A stretch of DNA of 56,986 bases from NCBI GenBank assembly GCA_009787835.1, contig WQSN01000009.1, forward strand, positions 1-56,986. The letters run 5' to 3'. This document shows positions 35,459 through 44,069 of the stretch, one piece after another (position 1 is the stretch's first letter; each line of letters opens with the position of its first letter). The translations under genes were made by a program, and so were the position numbers. Source of the DNA: Treponema sp. Its GTDB lineage: Bacteria; Spirochaetota; Spirochaetia; Treponematales; Breznakiellaceae. Below the pieces are notes generated by a model that saw nothing but the letters and a program-made list of their open reading frames with translations, did no database searches and had not been told where the DNA came from.

Positions 35459-35593
35459 ATGATGCCGGCAGCTTACCTCCTGATTCTATTCATTAGTTCA
35501 ACGGTAAAATTGACTGCTTCTCATATACAGTCAAACAAGCTAAAAATCGAACATGCGGTTTCCTCTCACAATCCGGTATTTATTACCGGGTAA
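35459..35593 (+). CDS. Leader ORF 2 of the ABC exporter (44 aa)
   Basis: A 44-residue ORF starting ATG-ATG with a GGCGGGG stretch upstream as a possible ribosome site. The first 17 residues (MMPAAYLLILFISSTVK) are hydrophobic and the rest is hydrophilic. Its end overlaps the hairpin CCGGTA-TTTAT-TACCGG (35573-35589). Without comparative data it could be a leader peptide, a small membrane protein or chance. Confidence 0.35.
   Translation: MMPAAYLLILFISSTVKLTASHIQSNKLKIEHAVSSHNPVFITG
35573..35589 (+). promoter_or_regulatory. Hairpin in the ABC exporter leader
   Basis: CCGGTA and TACCGG pair perfectly across TTTAT, 12 bases before the ribosome site of leader ORF 3. CCGGT at 35407-35411 could compete for the right arm, and AAACCGC at 35398-35404 could pair with GCGGTTT at 35555-35561, so alternative folds exist. 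Confidence 0.45.
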
Positions 35594-35612
35594 AATTTAG
35601 CAGGAGAATTGT

Positions 35613-35780
35613 ATGTTTGCAGAATTGAACCAATTAAATCATTTTTCAACTTTAAACCAGGTTGGATATCGCATCTTATACGGTCCTATCGCACTCGCGC
35701 GGCAGGGTCAGTCATACCTGTTCAGGAACCGCGATGGTTCACTTGCAGGTCTTATGTTTTTATTGGAGATTACTTTATGA
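35613..35780 (+). CDS. Leader ORF 3, translationally coupled to the ABC exporter (55 aa)
   Basis: A 55-residue ORF with AGGAGA (35602-35607) five bases before its ATG. Its last codons read TTA-TGA and the TGA overlaps the ATG of the exporter gene (ATGA at 35777-35780), so termination here would feed ribosomes into the transporter. The product begins MFAELNQLNHFSTLNQVGYR and ends LAGLMFLLEITL; it has no recognised domain. The Bacillus BmrCD exporter has a leader peptide gene, BmrB, of similar size in the same position; similarity of arrangement is clear, sequence homology is not claimed. Confidence 0.6.
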   Translation: MFAELNQLNHFSTLNQVGYRILYGPIALARQGQSYLFRNRDGSLAGLMFLLEITL

Positions 35781-37630
35781 AATTACCCTGGAAGAGCGGC
35801 CGCATCACTCTGGTCGCGGCTGCTGCGGAAGACAGAAAATTCAGCTTCTTCATCTGCTGTTTAACAACATTTGGCACTGTGGCGTTTGCCTTATTACATC
35901 CGCAAATAATCCGCTATACAATCGATTCTGTCATAGGAACGGCTCCGCTTGACGCGCCGGCTTTTGTTCACAGCATTGTCGAAAATCTGGGCGGGCTTGC
36001 GCTGTTACGCGAACACCTCTGGATCTGCGCGCTTGTTTTTATAGCGGTCGCTTTATTGGCGGAAATCTGCAACCTCGCGCGCAATTACACAGGATTTGAA
36101 ATCGGAGAAACAATCGCGTGGAGAATGAGGAATGCACTCTACGCTCATATTCAGAAACTGCCGTGGAACTGGCATGTAAGCTGTCAGACAGGAGATATTA
36201 TCCAGCGCTGCACCACAGATGTGGACAATATCCGCAACTTTATTCAAAACAATTTAAGCGAACTTATGCGCACTATCTGCGTTTTTGCAATCGCCGCAGC
36301 CATGATGTTCTCCATGGATGTTTTTATGTCATTGGTCGCAATGTCGCTGCTTCCCGTGATACTTGTCTTTTCAATACTGTACTTCCGCCGCGTTAGCCGA
36401 AAATTTAACAAGGCTGATATTGCGGAAGGGGTCATGCAGGCCGCGGCTCAGGAAAATTATACCGGGGTGCGCGTAGTGCGCGCTTTCGGCAGGGAAGCCT
36501 GGGAGATGAATAAATTTTCCGAAAAGACCCAGGCTCACGCGGATATATGGGTTGAAATCGGAAAGATGCTGGGGCTATTCTGGGGAGCCGGGGATTTATT
36601 AAGCGGCCTGCAACTGGCCATTGTTGTAGCGGCGGGCGTTTTCCGCAGCGTCAGCGGCGATCTGACTCCGGGAACATTCTTGGCTTTCTACTCATACTGC
36701 AACTGGATGGTTTGGCCTGTCAGGCAGCTTGGACGGATTCTTTCGGACTTGTCAAAGACTCTTGTTGCAGCTAACAGAGTCCGTGAAATTCTGGCGGAAG
36801 ATCCGGAAACGGACCCTCAGGACGCGCTCTGCCCGCAAATAAGGGGAGAGATTTGCTTTAACAGGGTGAATTTCGCGTACGGAAGCGCCGAGCCTGTGTT
36901 ACGCGACATTTCATTCACATTAAAACCGGGCGAAACCATGGCAATCCTCGGAGGAACAGGTTCCGGAAAATCATCATTGGTTCACCTGTTAAGCCGCCTT
37001 TACGATTTGAGTGATAATAACGGTTCCATAACCATAGACAGCATCGATATACGCAGAATTTCACGCGCTCATTTACGCCGTCACATCGGGCTTTGCCTGC
37101 AGGAGCCGTTCCTCTTTTCAAAAACCATACGCGAAAATATTACAGCGGCCAAGGGAAGCATGGAAATGGCGGAACTGCACAGCGCTGCGGCGGTGGCGAT
37201 GGTACACGAAACCATCGAAGGTTTCGCCGATGGATACAATACCGTAATCGGCGAGAGGGGCGTAACTCTTTCCGGAGGCCAGAAACAGCGCGTAGCGATT
37301 GCGCGAATGCTGGCCGGGAATGCGCCAGTAATGATCTTCGATGACAGTCTTTCGGCGGTTGATACGGAAACTGACGCACGAATACGCGCGGCCCTTCGCC
37401 GCCGTGTAAAGGACGCGGCTGTAATAATAATTTCACATCGAATATCAAGCCTTATGCAAGCGGATAAAATTCTTATTTTAAAGGGCGGCGCGGTGGAGGA
37501 TATCGGATCTCACCGCGAACTGATCCAGCGTGAAGGCACATACCGCCGCATTTTTGAAATGCAGTCAAGCGGCATCGCAAATGGCAATGTTATCGCGGGT
37601 AATACCGGTTCCGCGACCAAAGGAGAATAA
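35777..37630 (+). CDS. Heterodimeric ABC exporter subunit with degenerate ATPase site
   Basis: A 617-residue half-transporter, six membrane helices followed by a nucleotide-binding domain: Walker A LGGTGSGKSS (about residue 392), signature TLSGGQKQRVAIAR (about 497), Walker B VMIFDDSLSAVD (about 520) and switch IIISHR. The residue after Walker B is Asp instead of the catalytic Glu, while the signature is canonical. This is the pattern of the TM287 or BmrC side of asymmetric exporters. The start was chosen at ATG 35777 because leader ORF 3 ends there; an upstream TTG start would place 56 hydrophilic residues before the first helix. Substrate unknown, drugs or lipids likely. Confidence 0.9.
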   Translation: MKLPWKSGRITLVAAAAEDRKFSFFICCLTTFGTVAFALLHPQIIRYTIDSVIGTAPLDAPAFVHSIVENLGGLALLREHLWICALVFIAVALLAEICNLARNYTGFEIGETIAWRMRNALYAHIQKLPWNWHVSCQTGDIIQRCTTDVDNIRNFIQNNLSELMRTICVFAIAAAMMFSMDVFMSLVAMSLLPVILVFSILYFRRVSRKFNKADIAEGVMQAAAQENYTGVRVVRAFGREAWEMNKFSEKTQAHADIWVEIGKMLGLFWGAGDLLSGLQLAIVVAAGVFRSVSGDLTPGTFLAFYSYCNWMVWPVRQLGRILSDLSKTLVAANRVREILAEDPETDPQDALCPQIRGEICFNRVNFAYGSAEPVLRDISFTLKPGETMAILGGTGSGKSSLVHLLSRLYDLSDNNGSITIDSIDIRRISRAHLRRHIGLCLQEPFLFSKTIRENITAAKGSMEMAELHSAAAVAMVHETIEGFADGYNTVIGERGVTLSGGQKQRVAIARMLAGNAPVMIFDDSLSAVDTETDARIRAALRRRVKDAAVIIISHRISSLMQADKILILKGGAVEDIGSHRELIQREGTYRRIFEMQSSGIANGNVIAGNTGSATKGE

Positions 37631-37631
37631 A

Positions 37632-39473
37632 ATGGCAGACTATGAAGATTTTGATTATAACAAACCCATGTCATTCAGTATATGGAAGAAGATGTTCCCA
37701 TTCATTTTACCGGAACGGAAGAATTTAATAAAATGCGCCATCCTGATGGTAAGCGTCGCTGTAATAGATATTATTTTTCCCCTGCTGCTTGGTTACGCGA
37801 TCAGGCATAATGTTCAGCCGCAGACAGCGGACGGAATTTGGATCATTATAGGTTTAACAGTTTTTCTTGTAACAGCTCAGGCGTTCAATGTTAACAGTTT
37901 TGTTTCAATCGGGATACGCGCGGAAGTCGGAATGTGCAGGGGAATGAGAAACGCAATCTTTAACCACCTTCAGACATTGAGCCTGTCCTACTACAACAAA
38001 ACGCCTGTAGGTTACCTTATGGCGCGCACCAATTCCGACACAGGCCGCATAGGAGACCTTGTCGCGTGGGGGCTTATCGACTTTACATGGTCGGCTTTTT
38101 ACTGCGCGGGAGCGATAGTCGCGATGTTTCTGGTTCACTGGAAACTTGCGCTGATAGTATGCGTCACCATTCCGGTTCTCGCAGTTATTACATGGTTTTT
38201 CCAAAGCCACATTCTTTCTGTCAACCGCATTATGCGCAAATTAAATTCAAAAATGACAGGAGCGATGAATGAAGGCATAACAGGCGCGAGAACCGTAAAA
38301 GTCCTTGTGTCGGAGGAACAGAGTTTATCGGAATACTCATCCATTACCTCAGATTACCGCGTTCATGCAAACCGCATGGCAAGGCTGCGCGCGGTTTTTA
38401 TTCCTTCAACATTGTTTATAGGATCTCTTGCGACAGCGGCCATCCTCAGTTACGGCGGATGGGAAATTATAGTGCTGGGCGCTGACCTTGCGGTCCTTGC
38501 CATTTTTATTCAGTACGCGGGAGGTTTTTTCTGGCCCATTCAGAACATCGCACGAATATATACTGACTTTGTGTCAACGCAGGCAAATGTTGAACGTGTC
38601 AGCGGATTATTGGAACAGAATCCGGGTATCACCGACACTCCAGAAGTAGTGGAAAAATACGGCGATGTTTTTTCACCGAAGAAGGAAAACTGGGAACCCA
38701 TAACAGGCGATGTGGAATTCTGTGATGTGACATTCCGTTATCCCGACGGACATGAAAATGTGCTTGAACATTTTAATCTTCATGTAAGCGCGGGAACTTA
38801 TGTCGCCATAGTGGGAGAAACCGGCGCGGGCAAGTCTACCCTCGTAAATCTGGTCTGCCGCTTCTTTGAGCCTACGCAGGGAAAAATTTTAATAGACGGA
38901 AGGGATTACCGTGAACGCAGCCAGCTCTGGCTGCACAGCGCGTTCGGTTATGTGCTGCAAAGCCCCCATCTTTTTTCCGGCGCAATCAGGGAGAATATCC
39001 GCTATGGACGCCTTGACGCCGCCGATGAAGAAATAGAGAAAGCCGCGAAAATTGTTCACGCGGACAGGATCATTGAGAAACTGGAAAAAGGTTATGATAC
39101 GGAAGTAGGCGAAGGAGGCGACAGGCTTTCTACAGGCGAGAAACAGCTAATATCATTTGCCCGCGCGGTTCTGGCTGACCCGCGGATTTTTATCCTTGAC
39201 GAAGCCACAAGCTCTGTGGATACCGAAATGGAAATGCTTTTACAGGACGCCATCCATACGCTGCTGGAAGGCCGCACAAGTTTTGTAATCGCGCACAGGC
39301 TTTCTACAATCCGCAACGCGGATATTATCCTGGTTGTGGATGACGGAAAAATAATTGAAAGGGGAACGCATAACGAACTAATGGTTATGCGCAAACATTA
39401 TTATGAACTGTACACAAAACAGTTTGAAGCAGAAGCCGAGGAGATGATTTTAAAAGAAAAACCTTCAAGATAA
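37632..39473 (+). CDS. Heterodimeric ABC exporter subunit with consensus ATPase site
   Basis: A 613-residue half-transporter that complements its neighbour. Walker A is GETGAGKST, Walker B is IFILDEATSSVD with the catalytic Glu (about residue 523) and the switch is FVIAHR. The signature is RLSTGEKQLISFARA, degenerate from LSGGQ. The functional ATP site therefore combines this subunit's Walker motifs with the partner's signature. The start at ATG 37632 lies 1 base after the partner's stop, with AGGAG upstream. A hydrophilic N-terminal extension (MADYEDFDYNKPMSFS) precedes the first helix. Confidence 0.9.
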   Translation: MADYEDFDYNKPMSFSIWKKMFPFILPERKNLIKCAILMVSVAVIDIIFPLLLGYAIRHNVQPQTADGIWIIIGLTVFLVTAQAFNVNSFVSIGIRAEVGMCRGMRNAIFNHLQTLSLSYYNKTPVGYLMARTNSDTGRIGDLVAWGLIDFTWSAFYCAGAIVAMFLVHWKLALIVCVTIPVLAVITWFFQSHILSVNRIMRKLNSKMTGAMNEGITGARTVKVLVSEEQSLSEYSSITSDYRVHANRMARLRAVFIPSTLFIGSLATAAILSYGGWEIIVLGADLAVLAIFIQYAGGFFWPIQNIARIYTDFVSTQANVERVSGLLEQNPGITDTPEVVEKYGDVFSPKKENWEPITGDVEFCDVTFRYPDGHENVLEHFNLHVSAGTYVAIVGETGAGKSTLVNLVCRFFEPTQGKILIDGRDYRERSQLWLHSAFGYVLQSPHLFSGAIRENIRYGRLDAADEEIEKAAKIVHADRIIEKLEKGYDTEVGEGGDRLSTGEKQLISFARAVLADPRIFILDEATSSVDTEMEMLLQDAIHTLLEGRTSFVIAHRLSTIRNADIILVVDDGKIIERGTHNELMVMRKHYYELYTKQFEAEAEEMILKEKPSR

Positions 39474-39492
39474 AAAGCGGGATTATTTTTTT

Positions 39493-39522
39493 GGTAGTCT
39501 GTCTATTGTTGGACAGACTACC
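39493..39522. repeat. Perfect 11-bp hairpin between convergent genes
   Basis: GGTAGTCTGTC (39493-39503) pairs perfectly with GACAGACTACC (39512-39522) over an 8-base loop between the exporter stop and the end of the lipoprotein gene. A run of seven T precedes the hairpin on the plus strand instead of following it, so the usual terminator order is absent on both strands. The AGTCTGT/ACAGACT core is shared with the infA hairpin. Confidence 0.6.
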
Positions 39523-39530
39523 CTCTTCTG

Positions 39531-40593
39531 TTAGAATACCCGAATGGCTCTGACAGAGTGTATTTGATTCCTGTCTATCAGAAAAAGATTTCCATTGGAA
39601 AAACTTTTACACCACGTGTTATGGCCTCCTTTGCTGCTATCGGATGAAGAAGACCAGTACCATCTGCTGTGAAAATCTCCTAACCCGTTAAGCCATAAAT
39701 TATCATACATTAAATTAAGTTCCTTGAAATTCGGCAAAAACCAGTCATTATATCCGCCAATATCAAGGCTTTGGCATAATTGCGCGGCGCAGTCTCTCTC
39801 CCTTTTTTGATTCAAGTATTCCACGATTATCCGGGTATTTTCCCTGCCGGATCCCAGTTCGTTTATTATACCTCTGATATACTCTTCAGAAACGCTCCAT
39901 TGGGCGGTAAACTCAAGAGCTGGCAGGCGCTGCTTCCAAATACCGCCAACCGTCCGAATAACCTCCCTTATCATAAAAAACAATTCCTCCCGCCAGACCA
40001 GTATCGCCAATTTTATAAGTACCTTTGGCCTCGGAAATAACTGGTATTACTCCCGGCGTTTGTTGTTTAACGCTGAGTAAATTTATGGTTTTTTCTTCAG
40101 TTGGGTTAATATCGGCGGACGGAGCCGATTCAATCGCGGCGCTCTCAACATTAAGCACCCTGATCCTGAAACGGTATATATTTCCTATGATGTTCAATGA
40201 TCCTGAAACAATTACCTGCGCGCCAAGCTGCTTTCCGATTGACTGCGCGGACTCATCGCTTACTTCGCCGGATCTCTGGTAATTTACTTCCTTCCGAATT
40301 AAATCAAGTTCCCTGCGGTCCACAACAACAAATTTTTTGCTTCTTACAAGCTGAATTTCCAATTCATCAAGTACATATTCCGAAAAATCCACAGACGGAG
40401 AATTAAAATTGAGAAGCGCGATTTTTTGTCCGGATCCGACATTTTCGCCTATTTCAACCGCCGCAAGCTGAATTGCTTTGTCCAGCGATACTATACCGAT
40501 TTCGTTTTTATTATTTTTTGTAACACATGAGACAAACAAAAAAATTACAGCAAAAAATAAAACCCAAACACCAAACAACCGTTTTCCAAACAT
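39531..40593 (-). pseudogene. Frameshifted LpoB/CsgG-like lipoprotein with Lcl C-terminal domain
   Basis: The 5' part (40593-39913) encodes a lipoprotein (lipobox FLFVSC) with a CsgG/LpoB-like domain: KIALLNFNSPSVDFSEYVLDELEIQLVRSKKFVVVDRRELDLIRKE, GKQLGAQVIVSGSL. It ends TGLAGGIVFYDKGGYSDGWRYLEAAPASS and stops. The same protein continues in another frame with EFTAQWSVSEEYIRGIINE and the Lcl/DUF1566 end GYNDWFLPNFKELNLMY...WYWSSSSDSS...VRAIRVF. Deleting one T near 39917 (TCT-TGA-GTT becomes TCT-GAG-TTT) would restore one ORF of about 350 residues. So this is a recent frameshift, a sequencing error, or a recoding site. It has AAGGAG before the start. Confidence 0.75.
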
Positions 40594-40602
40594 GCAATCT
40601 CC

Positions 40603-41151
40603 TTAATATTTAATGAGTAATCTTGCGTAAGATATAAACCTTGGATCATCCTTTGGATAATATCTGAACGTAACTCCGTTAATTCCTTCTTCTTCTTTTT
40701 CTGTCGCGTCAAAAAAATAAATATTTTCACTGTCCATGTTTACAAATATGCTCATGTGGGTAGGCGGCAAATCTTTATCTGTTCCCATAAAAATTATATC
40801 TCCGGCGGATAAAGTATCAACAGGCGCCGTAAAATGATGATAAAAACCTGATACCGGAGCGTCATCAAACAACAGTGAATATTTTGTTCCCTTAACAGCG
40901 TATTGATAAACGCGAACGATAAAACCTGAACAATCCAGCGCCAGAATACCCTCTTTTTCCAATGCGTCCCGCCCGCCCCACGCGAATTCGGTTTCCCGTT
41001 CAAAATATTTTCGCGCGTAAGATACAGCGTCTTCCCGTATATTCGCCGGGCAATCCAGTACTCTGTATCTTATATCCTGATTATTTGTCGCGCATGAGGA
41101 TAATAATAAACAGATTAAAAGAACATACCCAAAAAAACGCTTTTGTATCAT
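40603..41151 (-). CDS. NlpC/P60-family lipoprotein peptidase
   Basis: A 182-residue lipoprotein (signal ending LLLSSCAT) with an NlpC/P60-like papain fold: FAWGGRDALEKEGILALDCSGFIVRVYQYA carries the catalytic Cys, and LPPTHMSIFVNMDSENIYFFDAT the His. It probably cuts stem peptides of peptidoglycan in the periplasm. Its stop lies 9 bases before the LpoB/Lcl gene start on the same strand, so the two probably share a transcript, and both relate to the cell envelope. Confidence 0.83.
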   Translation of the reverse strand: MIQKRFFGYVLLICLLLSSCATNNQDIRYRVLDCPANIREDAVSYARKYFERETEFAWGGRDALEKEGILALDCSGFIVRVYQYAVKGTKYSLLFDDAPVSGFYHHFTAPVDTLSAGDIIFMGTDKDLPPTHMSIFVNMDSENIYFFDATEKEEEGINGVTFRYYPKDDPRFISYARLLIKY

Positions 41152-41198
41152 ATTATATAATAATTTTATGACCTGTCCTGTTAATTGTCAATCACACG

Positions 41199-43982
41199 CT
41201 ATCTGCCATGACAATGCTTGTACTTCTTTCCGCTGCCGCAGGGGCATGGATCATTTCGGCCTACTTTGGGTTGAGTGCGTATAACGGTTGCGTTGTCGGG
41301 ACGGCTTGCCTTAGCCATGGGCGAGTCGTCTGATTGCGCGCCGCCAAGGGAACCGCCGCTGAATGAACCGGTTCCGAATGAACCAATGCTGCTGTGGCTT
41401 GCGGATTGATTCGCGCCGATGGAACGGCTTACAGGCCTGCGGGGACCGTCCTGGGAAATCTGAATGCGTATCAGATGCAGGCGGGACGCGATCTCCTGTC
41501 TGATATCTTCAATCATTCTTTCAAAAATCTGGAAACCTTCCACCTTGTATTCAGTCAGCGGATTTTTTTGCGCATAATGGCGCAGGTATACGGCTTCGCG
41601 GAGGGCTTCCATGTTTTCAAGGTGATCCAGCCATTTGCGATCTATCGAGTGAAGATAATTTTCCCTGATGATCAAATTCAGGTAATCGGAGCCGATAATG
41701 TTTTCCTTGTCGAGAATGTCTTTTTCAAGATCGGCGATTATGCGTTTTTCCATCATTTCTGCATTTCTGAATTCAGCGCTGTCCCTTTCAACTGTCAGCA
41801 AATAACCGAACCTTGTGCGCAGCTTCTCCGTTAATTCCTTGATTGCCGCGTTGACATCGTTTCTTGAAGATGAGTTAAAATCATCCATAAAATCGCCCAC
41901 CATGGCTATAGTGGAATCATTTACCCTCTTTTTCAAATCTTTCGCAAGAAGTATCGCGTCACGCTGTTCATAAATATATTTACGCTGTGAGTTCAGTACA
42001 TCGTCATATTCCAGAAGGTGCTTGCGTATTTCAAAGTTGCGCTCTTCAACTTTTTTCTGTGCGCTTTCTATGCTTCTGTTCAGCATTGGATGAAAAATTG
42101 GCTCGCCGCCTTCCATGCCGATTCTGGCCATAATATTTTTCATCTTCTCTCCGCCGAACAAGCGCATAAGTTCATCATCCATGGAGATAAAAAATTTACT
42201 TTTTCCAGGATCGCCCTGGCGGCCTGATCGTCCGCGCAGCTGATTGTCAATGCGGCGGCTTTCATGGCGTTCCGTGCCGATTACATAAAGACCGCCAAGA
42301 GATTTTACCTCTTCATAATCTTTTTTCCACTTTACAAGCTCTTCCCTGTAAACAGCCTCATACTGTTCCTGAGTCGCGTTTGTTCCGGCTCTTCTGCGGG
42401 CCCTTGATTCCGGGTTTCCGCCAAGCTTGATATCCGTGCCGCGTCCCGCCATGTTAGTTGCAATGGTAACCGATCCTTTCGCTCCCGCTTCGGCGATAAT
42501 GAGCGCTTCGCGCGCGTGGTTTTTGGCGTTTAACACTTCATGTTTAACGCCCTTTCGCATAAGCAACGCGGAAATTTTTTCTGACTTTTCAATTGAGACT
42601 GTGCCTACAAGCATTGGCTGGCCCTTCGCGTTCGCATCCGCGATTTCATTGCAGAGAGCCTTGTACTTGTCGGCTTCATTCAGATAAACAACATCATCCT
42701 CGTCCTGCCGCGCGACAGGCAGATTTGTCGGAATGACAACTACATCCAGTTTATAAATTTTATTGAATTCAACAGCTTCTGTATCAGCGGTTCCTGTCAT
42801 GCCGGATATTTTTTTGTAGAGCCTGAAATAATTCTGAAAGGTAATTGTCGCAAGCGTCCTGTTACGCTGCGCGATTTTAATCCGCTCCTTTGCTTCAATC
42901 GCCTGATGCAGTCCGTCGGAATAGCGTCTGCCGTGGAGAATACGGCCTGTAAATTCATCGACAATCTGAACAAGACCGTCTTCCACAACATAATCAACAT
43001 CAATATGAAAAAGTTTATGCGCTTTCAGCGCCTGCGTAAAATAGTGAATGTACTCGAAGTTCTCTTCATCTACAATCGCACCCTGAATTAGGTTTCTCTT
43101 TTTAAGAATTTCCTCGATATTGGCAAGCCCCTGATTGCTGAAAGAAATACTTTTATTTTTTTCGTTTATCTTAAAATCACCGATTACTTCCTCTCCCTGG
43201 GTTTCATCGGGGTACTCGCCGTTTTCCTTTTTCTCAACTTCCTTTAAGGTTCCCAATAATTTATCGACTTCCGCGAATTTAAAAGTGTCGTCTTCGGCGG
43301 CGCCTGAAATTATTAAGGGAGTGCGCGCTTCATCGATCAGAATAGAATCAATTTCGTCCACGATGCAGTAATTGTGTCCGCGCTGAACGCGGCTTTCCAT
43401 GTCACGGTGCATATTGTCGCGCAGGTAATCAAATCCAAATTCATTATTGGTGCCATAAGTTATATCGCAGTCATAATTTATTTTGCGTTGCGCGTTGTCC
43501 ATGTTTGAAAGAATTGTTCCCACTGTCAATCCAAGATAACTGAAAACAGGACGCATCCATTCGGTATCCCGGCTTGCAAGATAATCATTTACAGTAACAA
43601 CATGAATTCCGTTACCGGGGATCGCGTTAAGGTACGCCGCGGCGACAGACATCAGCGTCTTGCCTTCGCCTGTTTTCATTTCAACTATTTTTCCCTGATG
43701 CAGAACAATGGAACCAAGCACCTGCACATCGTAGGGACGTTCGCCAAGATTGCGCCGCGCCGCTTCCCTCGCCAGCGCGAAGGCTTCCGGCAAAATGCTT
43801 TCAAGGCTTTCACTGTCTTTAAAACGCTGTCTGAAAACTGCGGTTAGGCGCGGAAATTCTTCCGCAGGAAGAGCCGCGGCCCAGATTTCCTTTTCGTTTA
43901 CCGCGTGTAATATTGGAAGCAAGGCTTTTAAATCCCGCTCATGCTGAGAACCGAACAATGCCTTGATAAATTTGTCAAACAT
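41199..43982 (-). CDS. secA: Preprotein translocase ATPase SecA
   Basis: A 927-residue motor protein of the Sec pathway. It has [23 protein letters not shown] (Walker A at residues 103-109), [20 protein letters not shown], the DEAD motif in [60 protein letters not shown] and the helical scaffold. The C-terminus ends with a glycine/serine-rich linker and the zinc-binding SEC-C motif [15 protein letters not shown], which normally binds SecB or ribosomes. Complete, single copy in the window. No Shine-Dalgarno site; TATAAT lies 3 bases before the ATG. Confidence 0.97.
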   Translation of the reverse strand: MFDKFIKALFGSQHERDLKALLPILHAVNEKEIWAAALPAEEFPRLTAVFRQRFKDSESLESILPEAFALAREAARRNLGERPYDVQVLGSIVLHQGKIVEMKTGEGKTLMSVAAAYLNAIPGNGIHVVTVNDYLASRDTEWMRPVFSYLGLTVGTILSNMDNAQRKINYDCDITYGTNNEFGFDYLRDNMHRDMESRVQRGHNYCIVDEIDSILIDEARTPLIISGAAEDDTFKFAEVDKLLGTLKEVEKKENGEYPDETQGEEVIGDFKINEKNKSISFSNQGLANIEEILKKRNLIQGAIVDEENFEYIHYFTQALKAHKLFHIDVDYVVEDGLVQIVDEFTGRILHGRRYSDGLHQAIEAKERIKIAQRNRTLATITFQNYFRLYKKISGMTGTADTEAVEFNKIYKLDVVVIPTNLPVARQDEDDVVYLNEADKYKALCNEIADANAKGQPMLVGTVSIEKSEKISALLMRKGVKHEVLNAKNHAREALIIAEAGAKGSVTIATNMAGRGTDIKLGGNPESRARRRAGTNATQEQYEAVYREELVKWKKDYEEVKSLGGLYVIGTERHESRRIDNQLRGRSGRQGDPGKSKFFISMDDELMRLFGGEKMKNIMARIGMEGGEPIFHPMLNRSIESAQKKVEERNFEIRKHLLEYDDVLNSQRKYIYEQRDAILLAKDLKKRVNDSTIAMVGDFMDDFNSSSRNDVNAAIKELTEKLRTRFGYLLTVERDSAEFRNAEMMEKRIIADLEKDILDKENIIGSDYLNLIIRENYLHSIDRKWLDHLENMEALREAVYLRHYAQKNPLTEYKVEGFQIFERMIEDIRQEIASRLHLIRIQISQDGPRRPVSRSIGANQSASHSSIGSFGTGSFSGGSLGGAQSDDSPMAKASRPDNATVIRTQPKVGRNDPCPCGSGKKYKHCHGR

Positions 43983-44057
43983 AAAATTATATTAACTGAA
44001 AAGATGAAGTGTGGGAATAGGACTGCTATTGACTATGCAGAGTTTAGGAACGAAAAT

Positions 44058-44069
44058 ATGATTGAATGA
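44058..44069 (+). other. Three-codon minicistron overlapping the lhr start
   Basis: AGGAA (44046-44050) is correctly spaced for ATG 44058, which opens ATG-ATT-GAA-TGA; this TGA overlaps the lhr ATG at 44066. In the lhr frame a TGA at 44063 rules out any earlier start. The ribosome site thus seems to serve the minicistron, with lhr begun by reinitiation. Confidence 0.4.

Noticed and set aside
35396..35612. Clear Rho-independent terminator in the exporter leader
   Set aside because: Short hairpins exist but none is followed by a T-run, so attenuation by an intrinsic terminator is not supported directly.
39531..40593. Diversity-generating retroelement target
   Set aside because: The Lcl-like C-terminus has a suitable fold, but there is no reverse transcriptase, template repeat or adenine-rich variable region in the window.
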